64,000 bases of DNA from Paraburkholderia edwinii (GTDB lineage Bacteria; Pseudomonadota; Gammaproteobacteria; Burkholderiales; Burkholderiaceae). Below, one piece after another: positions 8,339 through 16,472 of this stretch. Made by a program: the position numbers and the translations under genes. Under the pieces are notes generated by a model that was given only the letters and a program-made list of their open reading frames with translations, was not told where the DNA came from and did no database searches. Numbering within the stretch: the first letter of the stretch is position 1; the number at the start of each line of letters is the position of its first letter. The DNA lies in NCBI RefSeq assembly GCF_019428685.1, contig NZ_CP080096.1, positions 2,356,001-2,420,000 of the forward strand. The letters are read 5' to 3'.

Positions 8339-9175
8339 TTATCGCGCACAGCCGGCGCGATCGAGCAGCTTATGCAGTTCGTTCGCGACGATGTCCGGGG
8401 TTTCGAGCGGCGTCAGATGGCGCGCCTTCGGAATCTCGACGAACGTCGAGCCGGCCACGCCCTGATGCAGCGCACGCGCCATCGCAGGCGTCGCTGCGTA
8501 ATCTTCTTCGCCGACGATCACACACGCCGGCACCTTCACGTCCTTCATCAGCGCGCGGCCGTCGAACGCGCCGAGCATGCGGCCGGTCGCGGCGAATTGC
8601 GCGACGCCGTTGCGCAGGAACGTATCGACGCAACGCTGCACGACGTCCGGGTTAGACGCGCGGAATGCGTCGCTGAACCAGCGCGTGGTCTGGAATTCGA
8701 CGAGCGGCGCCATGCCGACTGCTTCGGCTTTTTTCATGCGCTCGTCCCAGTCTTGCGGCGCGGTCTCGCCGTACCACGCGGTCGTGTCGATGAGGCCCGC
8801 GCCGATCGCGTCGGGATAGGTCGCCGCAAATTCGAGCGCGACACAACCGCCCATCGACGCGCCCGCGATCAGCACATTGCGAAAGCCCGTGCCGCTCACG
8901 ACGTCGTACACGTCTTGCGCGAACTGCGTCACCGTGTATGGGCCCGCGACCTTGTCGGACGAACCGTGCCCGCGCGCATCGATGGCCAGCACGGACGCGC
9001 GCGGCAGCAGGCGCTCGACGACGGGCGTCCAGAAGTAGCGGTCCATCGCAAGCGAGTGCACGAGTACGACGCGCACCGCGTTCTGCATTCCGCCATAGAG
9101 GCTGTAGCCGATGCGCGCGCCGTCCCGCACGGTGACGTGGGATGAAACGACATCAGGGCTGATCGGTTGATTCAT
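8339..9175 (-). CDS. Alpha/beta hydrolase (enol-lactonase-like)
   Basis: A 278-residue alpha/beta hydrolase. The nucleophile elbow is IAGASMGGCVALEFAA (Ser about residue 110), the oxyanion region is VLVHSLAMDRYFW, and the catalytic His lies in KARHLTPLETPD near the C-terminus. The overall look is that of 3-oxoadipate enol-lactonase and related ring-cleavage hydrolases. ATG 9175 is chosen because GGAG lies about 10 bases upstream; a longer frame back to 9238 has no ribosome site. It is the first gene of the leftward hydroxylase operon, downstream of the shared promoter region with two TCATG palindromes. A role in opening a lactone or lactam after ring hydroxylation is a fair inference; the substrate is unknown. 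Confidence 0.88.
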   Translation of the reverse strand: MNQPISPDVVSSHVTVRDGARIGYSLYGGMQNAVRVVLVHSLAMDRYFWTPVVERLLPRASVLAIDARGHGSSDKVAGPYTVTQFAQDVYDVVSGTGFRNVLIAGASMGGCVALEFAATYPDAIGAGLIDTTAWYGETAPQDWDERMKKAEAVGMAPLVEFQTTRWFSDAFRASNPDVVQRCVDTFLRNGVAQFAATGRMLGAFDGRALMKDVKVPACVIVGEEDYAATPAMARALHQGVAGSTFVEIPKARHLTPLETPDIVANELHKLLDRAGCAR

Positions 9176-9322
9176 TGCTTTGCTCCGCTGGCCGAAAGGT
9201 GAAATCAGGGCTGGCTCGATGCCGCGCGCCTGTTTCACTGCGTTTCAGGTGCGCGTCAGGTCTGCTGCGAGCCGGTAAGCGGATATTGCGGGGCCGCTGC
9301 TGGCGCGGCAAACGACGATCAT

Positions 9323-9337
9323 TCATGCCCCGTATGA
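9323..9337. promoter_or_regulatory. Candidate operator TCATG-N5-TATGA
   Basis: TCATGCCCCGTATGA: an inverted repeat with one arm mismatch (TATGA for CATGA), 89 bases from the second copy at 9426 (centre to centre 103 bases). It lies about 150 bases upstream of the hydrolase start. It is the weaker member of the set. Confidence 0.4.
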
Positions 9338-9425
9338 AAACTATTCATTGCCTTGCGAAGAGGCGCATTGCGTGATCCAGCCTGCCTGCGCGGATGCCGT
9401 GCCCACCCTGCCGGATGAATTTCTC

Positions 9426-9440
9426 TCATGTTCGGCATGA
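9426..9440. promoter_or_regulatory. Candidate operator TCATG-N5-CATGA
   Basis: TCATGTTCGGCATGA, perfect 5-bp arms, followed by ACA. Compared with TCATGTGCGGCATGA at 15570-15584, 14 of 15 positions are identical, and both are followed by ACA. It lies about 75 bases upstream of the ABC permease GTG, a suitable place for control of that operon. Confidence 0.55.
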
Positions 9441-9513
9441 ACAATTAGCGTTTGCCCACTGCCGGTCGCGCGGTCAATCTCTGTGGCACCACTCACCACA
9501 GAGGTTTAATGCC

Positions 9514-10305
9514 GTGAATGTCACGAGGAAAATCCTGAATTCGCAGTGGGTCCGTCCTCTGCTCCTGATTGTCGTCGTCATCGTCGCGTGGGATCTCGTG
9601 ATCCGCGTGTTCAAGATTCCGCCGTACCTCGTGCCGACGCCCGAGGCGATCGGTCAGCAGATCGCGGCGCAATGGCAGATGCTGCTGCAGGAATCGCTGC
9701 CGACGCTCTATGCGACGCTCGGCGGCTTTGCGCTTTCGGTGCTGATCGGCGTGCCGATCGCGATGCTCGTGGCCGCGTCGCCGCTGATCGAAAGCTATCT
9801 GTATCCGCTCGTCGTGTTCTCGCAGAGCATTCCGAAAGTGGCCATTGCGCCGCTTTTTGTCGTCTGGTTCGGCTTCGGGCTGTTTCCGCGCATGCTCGTC
9901 GCGTTTCTGCTCGGGTTCTTTCCTGTCGTCGTTTCGACCGTGCTCGGCTTCAAGTCCGTCGAGAAGGACCTGATCGATCTCGCGAAATCGATGGGCAGTT
10001 CGCCGATCAAGACCTTCTTCAAGATCAGCCTGCCGCATGCGTTGCCGTCGATCTTCTCGAGCATGAAGGTATCGATCACGCTGGCGGTGGTCGGCGCGGT
10101 GGTCGGCGAATTTGTCGGCGCGAATTCGGGGCTCGGCTTCGTGCTGCAGCGCGCGAACGGCAATTTCGATCAGCCGCTGATCTTCTCGGCGCTCGTCGTG
10201 CTTTCCGTGATCGGCGCGCTGCTGTTCGTCGTGATCGACATGCTCGAGCGCGTCGCGATTCCGTGGCACTCGTCGCATCGCGCGCGACTGCTCGGCAAGA
10301 CGTAA
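9514..10305 (+). CDS. ABC transporter permease (SsuC/TauC family)
   Basis: A 263-residue inner-membrane permease with about six hydrophobic segments (WVRPLLLIVVVIVAWDLVIR is the first). The cytoplasmic EAA loop reads DLAKSMGSSPIKTFFKISLPHALPSIF, here as SMGSSPIKTFFKISLPHALP near residues 166-185. The family imports sulfonates, taurine, nitrate, pyrimidine precursors and aromatic acids. Start is taken at GTG 9514 with GAGG nine bases before it. The frame is open further upstream to an ATG at 9394, but that stretch overlaps the operator at 9426 and is not membrane-like. First gene of a three-gene operon with its binding protein and ATPase; the unusual order is permease, binding protein, ATPase. 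Confidence 0.88.
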   Translation: MNVTRKILNSQWVRPLLLIVVVIVAWDLVIRVFKIPPYLVPTPEAIGQQIAAQWQMLLQESLPTLYATLGGFALSVLIGVPIAMLVAASPLIESYLYPLVVFSQSIPKVAIAPLFVVWFGFGLFPRMLVAFLLGFFPVVVSTVLGFKSVEKDLIDLAKSMGSSPIKTFFKISLPHALPSIFSSMKVSITLAVVGAVVGEFVGANSGLGFVLQRANGNFDQPLIFSALVVLSVIGALLFVVIDMLERVAIPWHSSHRARLLGKT

Positions 10306-10396
10306 CGCGCCGCACGCAAAGCATGGCGGCACAGGCACTGCGCGCAACGCGCGGTGCCCGATTCGAATTTCCACATCACAAAAAGCAGGAGACGAT

Positions 10397-11389
10397 ATGA
10401 AGCTTAAACGGCTATTGCGCGCGGCAGCGGCACTCGGTTTCGCCGCGTTCTGTTGCGCAAGCGGCAGCGCCTATGCGAAAGACTCGTTGAGCATGATGCT
10501 CAACTACACGGTCACCGGCGCGGTCGCACCGTTCTATCTCGGCAAGGTGCGCGGCTATTACGACGCCGAAGGCATCGACCTGAAGCTGATCGAGGGACAC
10601 GGTTCGGGGCCGACCGTGCAGGCCGTCGCCACGCATAACGCGGATATCGGTTATGCCGATTTCAGCACGATGGTGAAGGTGGCGGCGATAGGCGCGCCCG
10701 TCAAGGCGATCGGCGTGCTGATGCAGGAGAACCCGACCTCGGTGGTCGGCCTTGCGGAAAAGAACATCAAGACGCCGCAGGACATCAAGGGCAAAACGGT
10801 CGCGGTCGCGCCCGGCGATGCGTCGTCGCAGATCTGGACCATGTTCATGAACAAGGTCGGCCTGAAAGACAGCGATTTCAAAACGATTACCGGCAACCCG
10901 CAAACGACGATCAATGCGGTGATCACCGGGCATGCCGATCTGCTGGTCGGCTTCGCGACGATTCCGCTGATTTCCGTCGAAGAGGCCACGAAAAAGCCTG
11001 CGCGCGCGATCCGCTTTGCCGACTATGACGTCAACGTCGCGACGCTTAGCATCATCGCGCGCGACGACATGATCAAGGACAACCCCGATCTGCTCAAGCG
11101 CTTTATGCGTGCGACGGCAAAGTCGGTCGACGCAGCGGAGAAAGACCCGGCCGCAGCCGTCGATGCGCTGCTGAAAACGCTGCCAGGCGCCGGCTCGCGC
11201 GAGACGATGATCCGCACGCTGCAGGCGACGATTCCGTTCTACCGGACGCCCGAAACGGAAAAGCTGCCGATTTTCCATGTCAGCGCGAAGAACATCGACA
11301 GTTCGGTTGCGTCGATCGTTCAGTACAGCAAGCTCGATGCGTCCGCGAATGCGCCGGCGAAGTACTACACGGGCGCGTTCGTGCCTTGA
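10397..11389 (+). CDS. ABC transporter substrate-binding protein (NMT1/SsuA-like)
   Basis: A 330-residue periplasmic binding protein. A clear Sec signal peptide (lysine/arginine n-region, hydrophobic core AAALGFAAFCCASGSAYA, cleavage after AYA about residue 27) precedes an NMT1/THI5-like two-lobe domain: MLNYTVTGAVAPFYLGKVRG at the start and GHGSGPTVQAVATHNADIGY as ligand-loop region. The start has AGGAG eight bases before ATG. Relatives bind sulfonates, pyrimidines, riboflavin precursors or aromatic acids. Given the shared operators with the UbiD/UbiX genes, an aromatic or heteroaromatic carboxylate is the best guess. The ligand cannot be read from sequence. Confidence 0.88.
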   Translation: MKLKRLLRAAAALGFAAFCCASGSAYAKDSLSMMLNYTVTGAVAPFYLGKVRGYYDAEGIDLKLIEGHGSGPTVQAVATHNADIGYADFSTMVKVAAIGAPVKAIGVLMQENPTSVVGLAEKNIKTPQDIKGKTVAVAPGDASSQIWTMFMNKVGLKDSDFKTITGNPQTTINAVITGHADLLVGFATIPLISVEEATKKPARAIRFADYDVNVATLSIIARDDMIKDNPDLLKRFMRATAKSVDAAEKDPAAAVDALLKTLPGAGSRETMIRTLQATIPFYRTPETEKLPIFHVSAKNIDSSVASIVQYSKLDASANAPAKYYTGAFVP

Positions 11390-11437
11390 GCGCCGCACGC
11401 CTCGCCCCCTCTTCCCTCAATTCAGATCCGTTCCGCC

Positions 11438-12271
11438 ATGACCACCGTACTGAAGCTCGACGAAACCCACTATCGAACTCCCGCCGCGTCGCCGGCACGG
11501 CCGCTGATCGAGTTGCGCAACGTGACCAAAAGCTATCGCAGCCGGCAAGGCTTGATGCAGGCGCTGCGGCCGCTCGACTTCGACATCCGCGAGCGCGAGT
11601 TCGTCTCGATCGTCGGCCCGTCGGGCTGCGGCAAAAGCACGCTGCTCAAAATGGTCGCGGGACTCGAACCGATTTCGTCGGGATCGATGACGCTGTCGGG
11701 CCAGTCGATTAGCGGTCCGCAGAAAAACGTCGGCATCGTGTTCCAGAGCGCTGTGCTGCTTGCGTGGCGCAATGTGCTCGACAATATCCTGCTGCAGGCC
11801 GAAATGCGCCATATGCCGAAGCGCGATGCGCGGCAGAAGGCGCACAAGCTGATTGAAATGGCGGGTCTCGTCGGCTTCGAGGAAAAGTATCCATGGCAGC
11901 TGTCGGGCGGCATGCAACAGCGCGTCTCGATCTGCCGCGCGCTGCTTCACGAGCCGTCGGTGCTGCTGATGGACGAACCGTTCGGCGCACTCGACGCGAT
12001 GACGCGCGAAAGCATGAATATGGAGCTGCAGCGCATCTGGCTCGAATCGAAGAAAACCGTGCTGCTGATCACGCACAGCATTCCCGAAGCGGTGTTTCTG
12101 TCGGACCGCGTGCTCGTGATGTCCGAACGTCCGGGCGGCATCGCGGCGATCTACGATATCGACCTGCCGCGGCCGCGCCCGCTTGAAGTGATGGCGACGC
12201 CGGCGTTTCTGCACTATACGAAGACCATTCGGGCGCACTTCAACGCGCAGGGTTCGCTCGACGAGCATTGA
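11438..12271 (+). CDS. ABC transporter ATP-binding protein (SsuB/TauB type)
   Basis: A 277-residue ATPase of the nitrate/sulfonate/taurine importer class. Walker A is GPSGCGKST (about residues 64-72), the signature is LSGGMQQR, Walker B is VLLMDEPFGALDA, and the switch His is in LLITHSIPEAVFLSDRV. A C-terminal tail after the core is typical. It is 48 bases downstream of the binding protein, and a strong hairpin terminator lies 30 bases after its stop. ATG 11438 has only a weak upstream ribosome site, so an alternative nearby start cannot be excluded. Confidence 0.92.
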   Translation: MTTVLKLDETHYRTPAASPARPLIELRNVTKSYRSRQGLMQALRPLDFDIREREFVSIVGPSGCGKSTLLKMVAGLEPISSGSMTLSGQSISGPQKNVGIVFQSAVLLAWRNVLDNILLQAEMRHMPKRDARQKAHKLIEMAGLVGFEEKYPWQLSGGMQQRVSICRALLHEPSVLLMDEPFGALDAMTRESMNMELQRIWLESKKTVLLITHSIPEAVFLSDRVLVMSERPGGIAAIYDIDLPRPRPLEVMATPAFLHYTKTIRAHFNAQGSLDEH

Positions 12272-12300
12272 TTGATCTGCGCGAGCAGCAGGCGGTAAAA

Positions 12301-12339
12301 AATCGGCAGGAATCGCGAGATTCCTGCCGATTTTGTTTT
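12301..12339. terminator. Bidirectional Rho-independent terminator
   Basis: Perfect 14-bp stem (AATCGGCAGGAATC / GATTCCTGCCGATT) with a GCGA loop, followed by TTGTTTT on the plus strand and preceded by AAAAAA, which gives a T-run on the minus strand. It sits between the convergent ABC ATPase and porin genes and can serve both. Confidence 0.93.
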
Positions 12340-12380
12340 GCTTAGGCTAACGGGCGCAGCGCGCCCGACTGAAGCATTCT

Positions 12381-13481
12381 TTAGAACCAGTGGTTGATAC
12401 CGAACGAAATACCCGTCTGCTTTTCATGCCCCGATGCGTTGAGCGACGCATTCTTCACATACACACCGGTGAAGTGCGTATAGTCGATGTCCGCATAAAG
12501 CTCGGTGCGCTTCGACAGCAGATAAACGATGCCGAGAATCGCCACGTCCTTGCGTCCATCCACACCGGCCGTGGTGTTCTTGTTGTCGTAATACGCGGCC
12601 GTCGCATTGAAAAACCGTGTGACCTGATAACGCACGCCGCCCCACAGGTACTGGTTGCGCGTCTTGCCCCTCACGTTAGCGGGTACGGCCTGCATATCGA
12701 GCGAGTAGCCGGCCATCATGTCGACCGGGCCAACGGAAAGCGTGCCGCCTGCCGTGTACTGGTCGTTATTGAAGAACTGGCTCGAGGTCGCAGTCAACGG
12801 ATTCGAGCGGTGCGTATAGCCTGCGCCGAGCTTCACCGTCTCGGTGCGGTAGTTCAGGCCGCCCGCGAGCACCGAACCTTGCGCGACGCTGCCCGGCACA
12901 CCACCCACCGCCACTTCGCCGCGCAACACCCACGGCCCGAAATTGCCGTGATAGTTGATGTCGTTGTCGTCGCGGCCTGTGTTTCCGCCCGATACGGCCG
13001 TCGCTTCCGTGATGCTCAGATAGTGGAAATCGAACGGTTCGAAGTCCTTGGTCAAAAAGTGCTGCAACGTAAATTGCCGGCCGATATCGACCTGCCCGAA
13101 CGGTCCGCCGAAACCGACCGTCGACGTACGCTGGAACAGCTGGTTGTTCGTGTTGTTGTTCTGGCCTGTGGAAAGCACATAGCCCGCTTCGAGATTGAAG
13201 CGCACGTAGTACCCGCCGCCCAGATCTTCCTTGCCGATAAAGCCCCAACGGTTCGAGTTATACGTGCCGTTCGACGCCATCGAAAGCGCTGCGCCGCCTG
13301 CTTTGGTCCCGTTCACCAGATTGCGCAAACCGCCATCGAGCGAACCGTATAGCGTCACGCTGCTTTGCGCATGCGCGGTATTGCCTGCTGTGAAGCCGAA
13401 CCCTACCAACGTCATTGCCGCCAGCGATCGCGTCAACATAACGACGCGCGCAGCGCCAACTGCTCCTCCTTTTTTATACAT
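12381..13481 (-). CDS. Gram-negative trimeric porin
   Basis: A 366-residue outer-membrane porin of the Burkholderia/Neisseria type. The signal peptide ends at AHA/QSSVTLYG (about residue 38), and the mature chain starts with the standard QSSVTLYGSLDGGL strand. KEDLGGGYYVRFNLEAGY, the FGGPFGQVDIGRQ strand and a C-terminal aromatic end (SFGINHWF) fit a 16-strand barrel ending in Phe. Start ATG with GGTGAG upstream. The gene lies 189 bases downstream of ubiD in the same direction and could be co-transcribed. That would make it a substrate-entry pore for the aromatic acid pathway, but general porins also sit near catabolic genes by chance. Confidence 0.93.
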   Translation of the reverse strand: MYKKGGAVGAARVVMLTRSLAAMTLVGFGFTAGNTAHAQSSVTLYGSLDGGLRNLVNGTKAGGAALSMASNGTYNSNRWGFIGKEDLGGGYYVRFNLEAGYVLSTGQNNNTNNQLFQRTSTVGFGGPFGQVDIGRQFTLQHFLTKDFEPFDFHYLSITEATAVSGGNTGRDDNDINYHGNFGPWVLRGEVAVGGVPGSVAQGSVLAGGLNYRTETVKLGAGYTHRSNPLTATSSQFFNNDQYTAGGTLSVGPVDMMAGYSLDMQAVPANVRGKTRNQYLWGGVRYQVTRFFNATAAYYDNKNTTAGVDGRKDVAILGIVYLLSKRTELYADIDYTHFTGVYVKNASLNASGHEKQTGISFGINHWF

Positions 13482-13670
13482 ATCTCACCTGTTGATGTCG
13501 TTCTATTCGTGAGGCCGGACGTGCAAAACCAATACGCGAGCAAGGCCCGATGAGGAACGGCGCCGCATGCGGCCGGCCGCTCGAAGCGCCGCTGTCTCCA
13601 GTCGACGGCGCTTCGACACACACACAAGGCGCGCTTTTCCTTCAGCCTGTCGCGCGAATGAGAATGGGGC

Positions 13671-15335
13671 TTACATGTCGTTCTTTTCCTCGCTTTTCCC
13701 TTCGTGCTTCTCTTCAAAGTACCAGGCCGAGTCCTTGTTGATCCACTCGGGCCCCACGCGTTGACTCGTCTGCTCTTCGCCGGTCACGAAGTACTCGCTC
13801 CTTACCGCGCGCTGCGCCATCGCTTCGTTGCGCTCGTCCCAGTCGCCCATCGAGACGCCAAACCACGGCCATTCCGGACGCAGCGCCGGCAAACCGAGCT
13901 CTTCCCAGATCGCCTTGGCGTTTTCCATATACGGCTTAGTGGGTAGCGACATCGGCGGCAGCTTTTCCTTGAGCGTCGCGTTCATCAGAATCACGCCGTC
14001 CACCGCGTCGTCGCCACGCTCCGCACCCGACGTGCGCGGGCCGTGGCCCGTATCGCGGCCATGCAGGATCTGCACGTCCTTGACCGCGTTCATGCGGTAG
14101 CTCATCGACCAGAAGATCGCATCGCTGTTTTCAGGGTTGATGTCGTTGCTGACCGCGACCACGAGCTTGCCGACCGCGGGCTGCAACGAAGCGGCGCCCA
14201 TCAGCGCACGCCAGATTTCCGTTTCGGTGGCCTTTTCGTTGAACACGACGATCACGAGCTTGCGCAGGTTTGTCAGCGGCTCGTGCATGACGACCTTCTC
14301 GACGCTCGGAATCCGCAACGCATTGCGCAGATGGTCGAGAAACAGCGGCTCGAAAGCGACTTTCTTCACGAGAGAGCTTTCGCTCGGCGTGACCTGGCTG
14401 ATGATCGAAACGAGGTGTGCGTTCTTGCGCCGCGTAATCGCGGTCACATTCATATACGGGTTGAATTCCTGCAGGTTCACGTGACCGTGCGATTCGCCGA
14501 ACGGTCCCTCCGGCTCGAGCGAATCGGTCGGCACGAAGCCTTCGATCACGATTTCCGCGTCGGCGGGCACGAGCAGATCGTTTGTCTTGCACTTCACGAC
14601 GCGCAGCGGCTCGCCGAGAATCGCACCGGCCACGCCGAGTTCGTCGACATCGATCGGCAGCTTTTGCACCGAGCAGAACGACACGGCCGGATGGCCGCCG
14701 ATCACGAGCGCGGCCGGCATCGGCTTACCCATCGCCTTGTACTTGAGCCAGTGCTGATAAATGCCCTGCCCCATTTCGATCGACGGATTGCAGCCGACAC
14801 GGCGCTTGCCCTTGATCTGGCCGCGATACGTGCCCATGTTCTGCACGCCGTTTTCCGGGTCGACCGAGATGTACTGCGAGCATGTCGTGTATGGCGCGTT
14901 GTCGAAGCCCGGCGTCGAGATCGGAATCGGCAGGTGTTCGAGACCCTGGCCGTCCACATCGAGGTCGTCGCCAATAAAGCAGACTTCCTGGCACGGCGCG
15001 TCGCTCACCACGACCGGCTTCACGGGGTTGCCCTTCGCCTGCTGCCACTTCTTGCCAATCTGATCGACGGGCACGCCCATCCCGATCGAGTACACCTCGC
15101 GGTTGATCGATAGCGCGCCCACCACCACCGGCAGTTCGTAGCGGCGGCCCTTGCTGTCGACGACGTTGTGGAACACGAACGCCTTGCGGTCCGATTCGGG
15201 AATGCCGCCGCGCAATTGCCAGCGCACCAGAGGATGCAGCTCGGTATCCTTGTTGATTTCTCGGTGCACGTGCACAACGAGCCCTTTTTCTTCGAGGGCT
15301 TGCAGATGTGTCTGGAATGAAGGGAAATTCTTCAT
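13671..15335 (-). CDS. UbiD family (prenylated-FMN) decarboxylase
   Basis: A 554-residue UbiD-family reversible decarboxylase. The Arg-Glu-Glu catalytic set can be followed: Arg171 in MGTYRGQIKG and Glu276/Glu281 in EPEGPFGESHGH, with the five-residue spacing of the family. Members decarboxylate aromatic, heteroaromatic or acrylic acids and need prenyl-FMN from UbiX, whose gene is divergent next door. The length is greater than the roughly 490 residues of UbiD itself, with a hydrophilic C-terminal extension ending KHEGKSEEKNDM. ATG 15335 is chosen by homology (MKNFPSFQTHLQALEEKG); the open frame extends to 15551 but through the operator region. Likely substrates are hydroxybenzoates, furoate/pyrrole- or pyridine-carboxylates. 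This is a catabolic paralogue rather than the ubiquinone enzyme. Confidence 0.92.
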   Translation of the reverse strand: MKNFPSFQTHLQALEEKGLVVHVHREINKDTELHPLVRWQLRGGIPESDRKAFVFHNVVDSKGRRYELPVVVGALSINREVYSIGMGVPVDQIGKKWQQAKGNPVKPVVVSDAPCQEVCFIGDDLDVDGQGLEHLPIPISTPGFDNAPYTTCSQYISVDPENGVQNMGTYRGQIKGKRRVGCNPSIEMGQGIYQHWLKYKAMGKPMPAALVIGGHPAVSFCSVQKLPIDVDELGVAGAILGEPLRVVKCKTNDLLVPADAEIVIEGFVPTDSLEPEGPFGESHGHVNLQEFNPYMNVTAITRRKNAHLVSIISQVTPSESSLVKKVAFEPLFLDHLRNALRIPSVEKVVMHEPLTNLRKLVIVVFNEKATETEIWRALMGAASLQPAVGKLVVAVSNDINPENSDAIFWSMSYRMNAVKDVQILHGRDTGHGPRTSGAERGDDAVDGVILMNATLKEKLPPMSLPTKPYMENAKAIWEELGLPALRPEWPWFGVSMGDWDERNEAMAQRAVRSEYFVTGEEQTSQRVGPEWINKDSAWYFEEKHEGKSEEKNDM

Positions 15336-15569
15336 GGTGGTCCGGTTAGTGAACGGGGAAATATCAATCAGCGCAACAGCGGAACATGGATTGCGTAGTA
15401 CACCGACGGGTACCTCGACAGATAAGGACCGCGCAGCGATCATCGAAGTCCGATCGCCGTGACGTGTTCCATTCCATGGGTTACATTGCGCGACGGGTCG
15501 CGCGGCAGTTCGCGCAAGACTGTCAGCGCAGACTGAGGCAGAACCAGCCACGTCGCAAACGGTGATTTC

Positions 15570-15584
15570 TCATGTGCGGCATGA
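15570..15584. promoter_or_regulatory. Candidate operator TCATG-N5-CATGA
   Basis: TCATGTGCGGCATGA with perfect 5-bp arms, followed by ACAGATTTC. Near-identical to the site at 9426-9440 in the ABC/hydroxylase promoter. Confidence 0.55.
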
Positions 15585-15629
15585 ACAGATTTCATCCGAT
15601 GTGACCGGCCCGGAGACGATGAATCGCGC

Positions 15630-15644
15630 TCATGCCTTGCATGA
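15630..15644. promoter_or_regulatory. Candidate operator TCATG-N5-CATGA, second copy
   Basis: TCATGCCTTGCATGA, again followed by ACAGATTTC, exactly 60 bases from the first copy. The arms and flank are conserved while the spacer differs, as expected for a bound dimer site. Confidence 0.55.
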
Positions 15645-15662
15645 ACAGATTTCGTTTGAGCC

Positions 15663-15680
15663 GCATGACGTCTGTCATGC
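15663..15680. promoter_or_regulatory. Inverted repeat GCATGAC-N4-GTCATGC
   Basis: Perfect 7-bp arms with a GTCT spacer, 18 bases downstream of the second TCATG site and about 100 bases before the ubiX start. The half-sites share CATGA with the other operators but face the other way, so it could be a second regulator's site or a small hairpin in the leader. Confidence 0.4.
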
Positions 15681-15778
15681 AACCTTCAAACTGGAGATGG
15701 GGACATGATTCGCGCTCAGCGAGGCATACCCCTCAAGCGGACCTCGACGCGGGACAACCGCTCAACAAGAGAACGATC

Positions 15779-16384
15779 GTGACAAACCGACGCAAACGTA
15801 TCGTGGTGGGGATCAGCGGCGCCTCAGGCGTGATTTATGGCATCCGGCTGCTGGAAATGCTGCGCGAACTCGATATCGAGTCGCATCTCGTGATGACGCG
15901 CTCGGCGCAGATGACGCTCGCCTACGAAACGCAATGGCGCTCGGCGGACGTGCAGGCGCTGGCGCACAAGCACTATCCGAACGCCGATATCGGCGCGGCG
16001 ATTTCGAGCGGATCGTTTCCCGTCGACGGAATGATCGTCGCACCGTGCTCGATGAAAACCCTGGCCGAGATCGCCACCGGCAACACGGGTTCGCTGCTGT
16101 CCCGTGCCGCCGATGTGATGCTAAAGGAACGTCGCCGAGTCGTGCTGATGGTGCGCGAAACGCCGCTGCATCTTGGGCATTTGCGCAATATGACGACCGT
16201 GACCGAAATCGGCGCGATCGTCTATCCGCCTGTGCCGGCGTTCTATGCGCGGCCCGATAGCCTCGAATCGATGATCGACCATACGCTGGGGCGCGTGCTC
16301 GATCTGTTCGATATCGACGCGGGCACGGTCAAGCGCTGGACCGGGCAGTTTGAAGTGGATGTGGCGCGGCTCGCGACGGTTTAA
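15779..16384 (+). CDS. UbiX family flavin prenyltransferase
   Basis: A 201-residue flavin prenyltransferase that joins dimethylallyl phosphate to FMN, giving the prenyl-FMN used by UbiD enzymes. The N-terminal FMN loop is VVGISGASGVIYGIRLLEML, SGSFPVDGMIVAPCSMKTLAEIA follows (given here only by key part SFPVDGMIVAPCSMKTLAEI), and RETPLHLGHLRNM is the conserved phosphate-binding segment. GTG 15779 gives the usual length of about 200; the frame upstream of it crosses the operators. It is transcribed divergently from the UbiD-type gene, and the paired arrangement shows it serves that decarboxylase. No downstream partner is close. Confidence 0.92.
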   Translation: MTNRRKRIVVGISGASGVIYGIRLLEMLRELDIESHLVMTRSAQMTLAYETQWRSADVQALAHKHYPNADIGAAISSGSFPVDGMIVAPCSMKTLAEIATGNTGSLLSRAADVMLKERRRVVLMVRETPLHLGHLRNMTTVTEIGAIVYPPVPAFYARPDSLESMIDHTLGRVLDLFDIDAGTVKRWTGQFEVDVARLATV

Positions 16385-16472
16385 GCGCGCGGCTTAAGGG
16401 CGACGGTTTAAGAACGTGCGGCTCAAGCGCACGATTCGAGCACGTCGCGTATGCGCTGCCATTGCACCTGGT

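Larger units (their letters stand above)
9176..9513. promoter_or_regulatory. Divergent promoter region between hydroxylase operon and ABC transporter operon
   Basis: No gene is apparent in these 338 bases. The two operons start outward from it. It contains two palindromes of the form TCATG-N5-(C/T)ATGA, listed separately. The second recurs almost exactly in the ubiD-ubiX intergenic region about 6 kb away. Confidence 0.6.
15336..15778. promoter_or_regulatory. Divergent ubiD-ubiX promoter region
   Basis: No convincing gene in these 443 bases. It contains three inverted repeats: two TCATG-N5-CATGA sites whose starts are exactly 60 bases apart, each followed by ACAGATTTC, and a different palindrome at 15663-15680. 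Confidence 0.6.

Noticed and set aside
14043..15113. Plus-strand open frame opposite ubiD
   Set aside because: Antisense shadow; the minus strand has the UbiD catalytic motifs.
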